Of a stretch of 19,193 bases of DNA, positions 15,417 to 19,193 are shown one piece after another. Every line of letters starts with the position of its first letter. Position 1 is the stretch's first letter. The DNA comes from an uncultured Collinsella sp. (GTDB lineage: Bacteria; Actinomycetota; Coriobacteriia; Coriobacteriales; Coriobacteriaceae), in the NCBI GenBank assembly GCA_902469555.1, contig CABRDB010000001.1:1-19193 (forward strand), read 5' to 3'. The notes beneath the pieces are model-generated. The model did no database searches, had not been told where the DNA came from, and saw only the letters and a list, made by a program, of their open reading frames with translations. Both the position numbers and the translations under genes were made by a program.

Positions 15417-15599
15417 CTACTCCTCTACAATCTCGACAAGGTGCTTGACCTTGAAGATCATGCCGCGGACGGACTCGTTGTCAGCAATCTCGCGAACCTC
15501 GCGGATCCTGTGGAGACCGAGGGCACGGACAGTACGGACCTGGTCCTGCTTGCAACCGTTGGTGCTGCGGACCTGCTTGATCTTGATGGTGTCAGCCAT
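15417..15599 (-). CDS. rpmD: 50S ribosomal protein L30
   Basis: Small large-subunit protein, 60 residues, the usual bacterial size. KIKQVRSTNGCKQDQVRTVR (6-25) and LGLHRIREVREIADNESVRG carry the family core; the C-terminus is VKHLVEIVEE. Only 2 nt separate it from rpsE and 3 nt from rplO. Confidence 0.97.
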   Translation of the reverse strand: MADTIKIKQVRSTNGCKQDQVRTVRALGLHRIREVREIADNESVRGMIFKVKHLVEIVEE

Positions 15600-15601
15600 G
15601 C

Positions 15602-16126
15602 TTAGTTCTCCTTACCGACGAACATCTCGGAGACCGTCAGGCCACGGCGAGCCGCGACGTCCTCAGGGCTGGAGAGCTCCTTGAGGCCCTCGACGGCAGC
15701 CTTGATGATGTTGAGGCCGTTGTCGGTACCGAGGGACTTGGACAGGACGTTCTTGATGCCAGCAAGCTCAAAGAGGGGACGCACAGCGCCGCCGGCGATA
15801 ACGCCGGTACCCTCGACAGCGGGCTTGATGATGATGCGGCCGGCACCAAAGTGGCCGAGAACCTCGTGCGGGATGGTGCCCTGCTCGGTCATCGGCACGT
15901 GGAACATGTTCTTCTTGGCATCGAGAGATGCCTTGGAGATGGCCATGGGCACCTCAGCGGACTTGCCCATGCCAACGCCAACGTTGCCCTTGCCGTCGCC
16001 AACGACGACGAGAGCGACGAGGCTCATGCGACGACCACCCTTGACGGTCTTCGACACGCGGTTGATGTAAACGACGCGCTCCTCGAACTCGGAGGCCTCG
16101 CGCTGCTGCTTCTGATTACGAGCCAT
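15602..16126 (-). CDS. rpsE: 30S ribosomal protein S5
   Basis: Small-subunit protein at the mRNA entry tunnel, involved in decoding fidelity. The 174-residue protein has the N-terminal dsRBD-like domain ([20 protein letters not shown] near 18-37, [18 protein letters not shown]) and the C-terminal domain with [20 protein letters not shown]. Length is usual. It sits 14 nt after rplR. Confidence 0.98.
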   Translation of the reverse strand: MARNQKQQREASEFEERVVYINRVSKTVKGGRRMSLVALVVVGDGKGNVGVGMGKSAEVPMAISKASLDAKKNMFHVPMTEQGTIPHEVLGHFGAGRIIIKPAVEGTGVIAGGAVRPLFELAGIKNVLSKSLGTDNGLNIIKAAVEGLKELSSPEDVAARRGLTVSEMFVGKEN

Positions 16127-16140
16127 GTGCTACATACCTC

Positions 16141-16509
16141 CTAGAACTCGAGACCGGCGGCACGAGCACCGTCGGCGAGGGCCTTGACGCGGCCATGGTA
16201 GATACGGCCACCACGATCGAAGGCGACCTTGGTGATGCCGGCCTCGATGGCGCGCTTGCCAACGAGCTGACCGACCTTCTCCGCAGCCTCCTTGTTCGAG
16301 GTGTGGGTGCCCTTGAACTCGGCCTCGAGGGTCGAGGCAGAGACGAGCGTCAGGCTGGAGCCCTTGCTGTCGTCGATGATCTGGGCATAGATGTTGGCGT
16401 TAGTACGGGTCACGCGAAGACGCGGACGCTCGGCGGTACCCGAGACCTTGCCGCGAACACGACGCTGACGACGCTTGAGGCCTTCCAGCTTCGCCTTATG
16501 CTTGTTCAT
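16141..16509 (-). CDS. rplR: 50S ribosomal protein L18
   Basis: Binds 5S rRNA with L5 in the central protuberance. The 122-residue protein has [20 protein letters not shown] (13-32), [15 protein letters not shown] and the family ending [20 protein letters not shown] followed by AAGLEF. Ribosome binding site TAGGAG, 7 nt from the ATG. Confidence 0.98.
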   Translation of the reverse strand: MNKHKAKLEGLKRRQRRVRGKVSGTAERPRLRVTRTNANIYAQIIDDSKGSSLTLVSASTLEAEFKGTHTSNKEAAEKVGQLVGKRAIEAGITKVAFDRGGRIYHGRVKALADGARAAGLEF

Positions 16510-16537
16510 ACGTAAACTCCTAAAAAGGTTGATCTTG

Positions 16538-16559
16538 CCAGCACCTGACGGGGTGCTGG
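16538..16559 (-). other. Stem-loop between rplF and rplR
   Basis: Perfect 8-bp stem CCAGCACC / GGTGCTGG (16538-16545 with 16552-16559) with a 6-nt loop, in the 75-nt spacer between rplF and rplR. No U tract on the minus strand. It may mark an RNA processing or stability site inside the operon. Confidence 0.6.
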
Positions 16560-16584
16560 TCTTATGCGAGTGAGTCGGTTACGA

Positions 16585-17121
16585 CTACTTGGCGGCCTTA
16601 CCCAGCTTGCGGCGGATGTGCTCGCCAACATAGTGGATACCCTTGCCCTTGTAAGGCTCGGGAGGACGATGACCGCGGATCTCAGCGGCGATCTGACCGA
16701 CCTGCTGCTTGTTGATACCCTTGACGTTCACGTGGGTGTTGTCGGGAACCTCGAAGGTAATGCCCTCGGGAGCCTCGACGATCACGGGGTGCGAGAAGCC
16801 CAGGGAGAACTCGAGGTTCTTACCCTTCTGCTGCACGCGGTAACCGACGCCGGCGAGCTCGAGCTTCTTCTCGAAGCCCTCGGAAACGCCGACAACCATG
16901 TTGTGGATGAGGGCGCGGGTGAGGCCGTGGCGGGCACGGGTCTCACGCTCGTCGTCGGGACGGGAAACGGTGAGGACGTTGTCCTCGACGTTGATAGCGA
17001 GCTTCTCAAAGACATCGAGCTCGAGCTGGCCCTTGGGGCCCTTGACGACAACGTTGTTGCCGTTGACTGCCACTTCGACTCCGGCGGGAATCTGGACAGG
17101 CTTATTACCGATACGAGACAC
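16585..17121 (-). CDS. rplF: 50S ribosomal protein L6
   Basis: Large-subunit protein near the factor-binding site. The 178-residue protein starts [20 protein letters not shown] and shows the two repeated domains, with [20 protein letters not shown] in the middle and the signature [20 protein letters not shown] near the C-terminus. Normal length. Confidence 0.98.
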   Translation of the reverse strand: MSRIGNKPVQIPAGVEVAVNGNNVVVKGPKGQLELDVFEKLAINVEDNVLTVSRPDDERETRARHGLTRALIHNMVVGVSEGFEKKLELAGVGYRVQQKGKNLEFSLGFSHPVIVEAPEGITFEVPDNTHVNVKGINKQQVGQIAAEIRGHRPPEPYKGKGIHYVGEHIRRKLGKAAK

Positions 17122-17154
17122 GGTGATCTCCTTTCCTTCTACCTACCGAGCGAA

Positions 17155-17553
17155 TTACCAGACGTAAGCGATGATCTCGCCGCCGACGTTGTGCTTGCGA
17201 GCATCGCGGTCGGTCATGACGCCATGGCTGGTGGAAATAATGGCGGTACCAAGGCCACCGCGGACGCGGGGCATGTCGGCAACGCCGGTGTACTTACGCA
17301 GGCCCGGCTTGGAAATGCGGCGGATGCCGTTGATGACCTTAGCCTTCTTGGGACCATACTTAAGCGTGATGTGCAGAGTCTTCTGGGGAACGGTGTCCTC
17401 GACATCGTAGCCCTCGATGTAGCCCTCCTCGTGCAGAACACGAGCGATCTCGACGAGCTTCTTGCTGCTCGGCATGGAGACCGTGGCCTTGTTCACAGAG
17501 TTAGCGTTACGGATGCGCGTAAGCATATCTGCGATCGGGTCTGTAAGGTTCAT
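17155..17553 (-). CDS. rpsH: 30S ribosomal protein S8
   Basis: Primary 16S rRNA-binding protein and, in E. coli, the translational repressor of the spc operon by binding near rplE. The 132-residue protein starts [20 protein letters not shown] and has the C-terminal signature [20 protein letters not shown]. It is followed by rplF after 33 nt. The E. coli-type S8 target is not obvious here, and the operon's start has been changed. Confidence 0.98.
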   Translation of the reverse strand: MNLTDPIADMLTRIRNANSVNKATVSMPSSKKLVEIARVLHEEGYIEGYDVEDTVPQKTLHITLKYGPKKAKVINGIRRISKPGLRKYTGVADMPRVRGGLGTAIISTSHGVMTDRDARKHNVGGEIIAYVW

Positions 17554-17672
17554 ACAGATTCTCCTTCGTTCTTGATGAACACGTGCTCTTGGTTCTTCGC
17601 CGCCCTTAACGGCAAAGCCTAACTAGCGCGTTTTCCCTGTTCCAAACGGATGCTTGAAACGCTGGTAGTGAC

Positions 17673-17858
17673 TTACCAGCTGGCCTTCTTAACGCCGGGA
17701 AGCTCGCCCTTGAGTGCAAGCTCACGGAAGCAGACACGGCACAGGCCGAACTTGCGGTACACAGAGTGCGGACGGCCGCAGCGCTGGCAGCGCGTGTACT
17801 CACGAGTAGAGAACTTCTGCTTGCGATTGCACTTGACGATCATCGATGTCTTAGCCAC
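17673..17858 (-). CDS. rpsN: 30S ribosomal protein S14, zinc type (type Z)
   Basis: 61-residue short S14 of the zinc-binding class: [20 protein letters not shown] then CxxC at residues 24-27 (RCQRCGRP) and CxxC near 40-43 (LCRVCF). It ends in [13 protein letters not shown], the family ending. A 119-nt spacer with no recognisable gene separates it from rpsH. Confidence 0.98.
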   Translation of the reverse strand: MAKTSMIVKCNRKQKFSTREYTRCQRCGRPHSVYRKFGLCRVCFRELALKGELPGVKKASW

Positions 17859-17892
17859 TTATATCCTCCTCACATAGAGTATTGTTCGCCCC

Positions 17893-17922
17893 AAGCGCCG
17901 CTCCCTTGTGGAAACGGCGCTT
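17893..17922 (-). other. Stem-loop between rplE and rpsN
   Basis: Perfect 8-bp stem AAGCGCCG / CGGCGCTT (17893-17900 with 17915-17922) and a 14-nt loop, in the 79-nt spacer. Two T's follow on the plus strand only, so it is not a minus-strand terminator. Possibly an RNA stability or processing site. Confidence 0.55.
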
Positions 17923-17937
17923 TTAGGGCAGGTGAAC

Positions 17938-18495
17938 CTATTTCTTGAACGGGAAACCGAAGGCGTCCAGAAGGGCCTTGGCCTCCTCATCGGTGTTGGC
18001 GGTGGTCACGAAAGTGATGTCCATACCACGCTGGTGATCGACGGAATCGAAGTCGATCTCGGGGAAGATGAGCTGCTCGGTGACGCCCATGGAGAAGTTA
18101 CCACGGCCGTCGAAGCTCTTGGCGGAGATGCCGCGGAAGTCGCGGATACGGGGGATCGCGACGGAGGTCAGACGATCGAAGAACTCCCACATACGGTCGC
18201 CACGCAGGGTAACCTTGCAGCCGATCGGCATACCAGCGCGCAGGCGGAAGGTAGCGATGGACTTACGGGCACGGGTGATCATCGGCTGCTGGCCGGTGAT
18301 GGCGCGCAGGTCGCGCACGGCACCGTCGATGGCCTTGGAATCGGTAGCGGCCTCGCCGACACCCATGTTCACGACGATCTTCTCAAACTTGGGGATCATC
18401 ATGACGTTCTCGTACTGGAACTTGTCCTGAAGCTGCTGCTTGACCTCGTTGTTGTACTTGGTCTTCAGACGCGGCACATACTTCTCTTCTGCCAT
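17938..18495 (-). CDS. rplE: 50S ribosomal protein L5
   Basis: Binds 5S rRNA with L18 in the central protuberance and bridges to S13. The 185-residue protein has [20 protein letters not shown] (36-55), the family's [20 protein letters not shown] (75-94), and [20 protein letters not shown]. The ribosome binding site AAGGAG is 6 nt from the ATG. It is the first gene of the cluster here: no rplX, rplN or rpsQ precedes it, unlike the common order. Confidence 0.98.
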   Translation of the reverse strand: MAEEKYVPRLKTKYNNEVKQQLQDKFQYENVMMIPKFEKIVVNMGVGEAATDSKAIDGAVRDLRAITGQQPMITRARKSIATFRLRAGMPIGCKVTLRGDRMWEFFDRLTSVAIPRIRDFRGISAKSFDGRGNFSMGVTEQLIFPEIDFDSVDHQRGMDITFVTTANTDEEAKALLDAFGFPFKK

Positions 18496-18806
18496 TGTTC
18501 ACTCCTTCTTGGGGTTTTAAGCACGGGGCGTGGCCACGGTGGGTTGTCCTCGTGCCTCCTGACTGCATCCGCACCGCTCATGGCATTTTGCGGTTTGGAC
18601 TCGACGCAGCAGGAGCCGACAAAACAATCGGTACTATACGCGTATTGGGTGCGTATTTCCAGAAAAACCTCGTCTGCCTGCACAACTCCACAACTCCCCC
18701 GCACAAATGGATCCCAAAAAGCAGTTGCGGTGAAATAGGGACTGTTTGGCGGCCTAAACGGCTTAAACAGTCCGTATTTCACCGCAACTTATTGGTGGGG
18801 ATGCGA
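18496..18806 (-). promoter_or_regulatory. 311-bp spacer ahead of rplE: predicted promoter and structured leader
   Basis: On the minus strand TGGAAA (18656-18661) and TATAGT (18633-18638) are separated by 17 bp, a good sigma-70-like pair; the start would be near 18626, leaving a leader of about 130 nt before rplE. The leader can fold locally: CTCCTG near 18557 can pair with CAGGAG near 18610, CCGCA with TGCGG inside it, and CGTGGCCACG (18529-18538) is self-complementary. Two tandem CACAACTC copies lie at 18681-18696. No coding sequence is convincing here. Confidence 0.6.
18716..18789 (-). terminator. Near-perfect 67-nt hairpin, possible terminator of the XdhC-like gene
   Basis: 25-nt arms (18723-18747 with 18765-18789) pair with one mismatch (G18738/G18774) around a 17-nt loop; the outer half reads AGTTGCGGTGAAATA. 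On the minus strand it is followed after 2 nt by five T's (18716-18720), so it can work as an intrinsic terminator 18 nt beyond the XdhC-like stop. The arm length is well above an ordinary terminator, so it may be a dispersed palindromic repeat used as one. Confidence 0.8.
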
Positions 18807-19193
18807 TTAGCGCTTGCGGGGGACGAGTTTGGTGCGGCGCAGGTGGATCATCTCGGCGGCGATGGAGATGGCGATCTCATCGGGGTCCTCGGCCTCGATG
18901 GCAACGCCGATCGGAAGGTGCAGCTCGTCGATCTGGTCCTGCGTAAAGCCTTCCTGCTCCAGGCGGGCACGCACAAAGGCCGTCTTGCGGCGCGAGCCCA
19001 GACAGCCCAGGTAGGCAGGCTTGGCGCGCATGGCCTGAATCACCACGTCGATATCGGACTTGTGACCCGCCGTGGCGACGACCACCAGGTCGCGCGGGCC
19101 GATGGGGCACAGCTCGCTCAGGTTCTTGTAATCGACCAAGCGACGATCGTAGACACCGGGCACCCAATCGGGGGTCAGCGTGCCGGGGCGGTC
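18807..19193 (-). CDS. XdhC/CoxI family protein, C-terminal part (cut by the window edge)
   Basis: Open reading frame without a stop to the right edge; the visible 128 residues are the Rossmann-fold C-terminal domain of XdhC-type proteins, which help insert or sulfurate the molybdenum cofactor of xanthine dehydrogenase-like hydroxylases. Diagnostic stretches are DLVVVATAGHKSDIDVV (the xATxGHxxD motif), AYLGCLGSRRKTAFVRARLE and LPIGVAIEAEDPDEIAISIA followed by AEMI. A GTG at 19163 could be called a start but would cut the domain. The N-terminal CoxI-like part and any molybdoenzyme genes would lie beyond the window. It points the same way as rplE, and its location next to a ribosomal operon is unusual. 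Confidence 0.88.
   Translation of the reverse strand, partial: DRPGTLTPDWVPGVYDRRLVDYKNLSELCPIGPRDLVVVATAGHKSDIDVVIQAMRAKPAYLGCLGSRRKTAFVRARLEQEGFTQDQIDELHLPIGVAIEAEDPDEIAISIAAEMIHLRRTKLVPRKR

Noticed and set aside
18465..18782. 105-codon minus-strand open frame upstream of rplE
   Set aside because: It overlaps the rplE start, the predicted promoter and the hairpin, has no recognisable protein features and no good ribosome binding site. Leader and promoter DNA is the simpler reading.
1..19193. CRISPR array, IS element, tRNA, rRNA, prophage or defence system
   Set aside because: No regular repeat-spacer pattern, transposase, tRNA-like cloverleaf, integrase or defence protein was found; the genes are housekeeping.

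Overview
The window is about 60% GC and carries a compact bacterial housekeeping locus. Gene content, a type 2 TyrRS, a zinc-type S14, a zinc-less S4, a class A PBP with a Thr/Gly/Pro-rich tail and an L17 with an Ala/Lys/Pro tail together suggest a high-GC Gram-positive of the class Coriobacteriia, probably Collinsella or a close relative. That placement is inference from remembered protein similarity; no search was run.

Layout, left to right. Positions 1-3396 hold tyrS and a U32-family peptidase/rRNA-hydroxylase-like gene, both on the minus strand, with tyrS ending at a hairpin terminator. A divergent intergenic region (3397-3558) leads to a class A penicillin-binding protein on the plus strand (3559-5763), the only plus-strand gene, closed by a strong terminator. 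A convergent terminator then ends argR (minus), preceded upstream by an orphan GT2-like glycosyltransferase and by truA.

From 8585 to 18495 everything is on the minus strand and forms the spc/alpha ribosomal protein cluster. In transcription order it is rplE, rpsN, rpsH, rplF, rplR, rpsE, rpmD, rplO, secY, adk, map, infA, rpmJ, rpsM, rpsK, rpsD, rpoA, rplQ, closed by a textbook terminator just before truA. These genes make 50S and 30S proteins, the SecY channel, adenylate kinase, methionine aminopeptidase, IF-1 and the RNA polymerase alpha subunit. rpmJ (37 codons) was found by reading the sequence directly.

The most unusual features lie between genes. (1) The cluster starts at rplE: the usual upstream rplX-rplN-rpsQ genes are absent, and a partial XdhC/CoxI-family gene lies there instead, behind a 311-bp spacer with a near-perfect 67-nt hairpin and a sigma-70-like promoter. 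(2) A 129-nt imperfect palindrome sits between map and infA, overlaps the map stop codon and shares a 10-mer with the first hairpin. (3) A good promoter at the rplQ stop codon appears to fire straight into the rplQ terminator, 36 nt ahead of truA. (4) A perfect 13-bp inverted repeat built from two TTTCGAAA palindromes lies upstream of argR. I found no CRISPR array, IS element, transposase, tRNA, rRNA or defence system. I do not see a new multi-gene system; the candidates for novelty are the non-coding palindromes and the broken ribosomal gene order.
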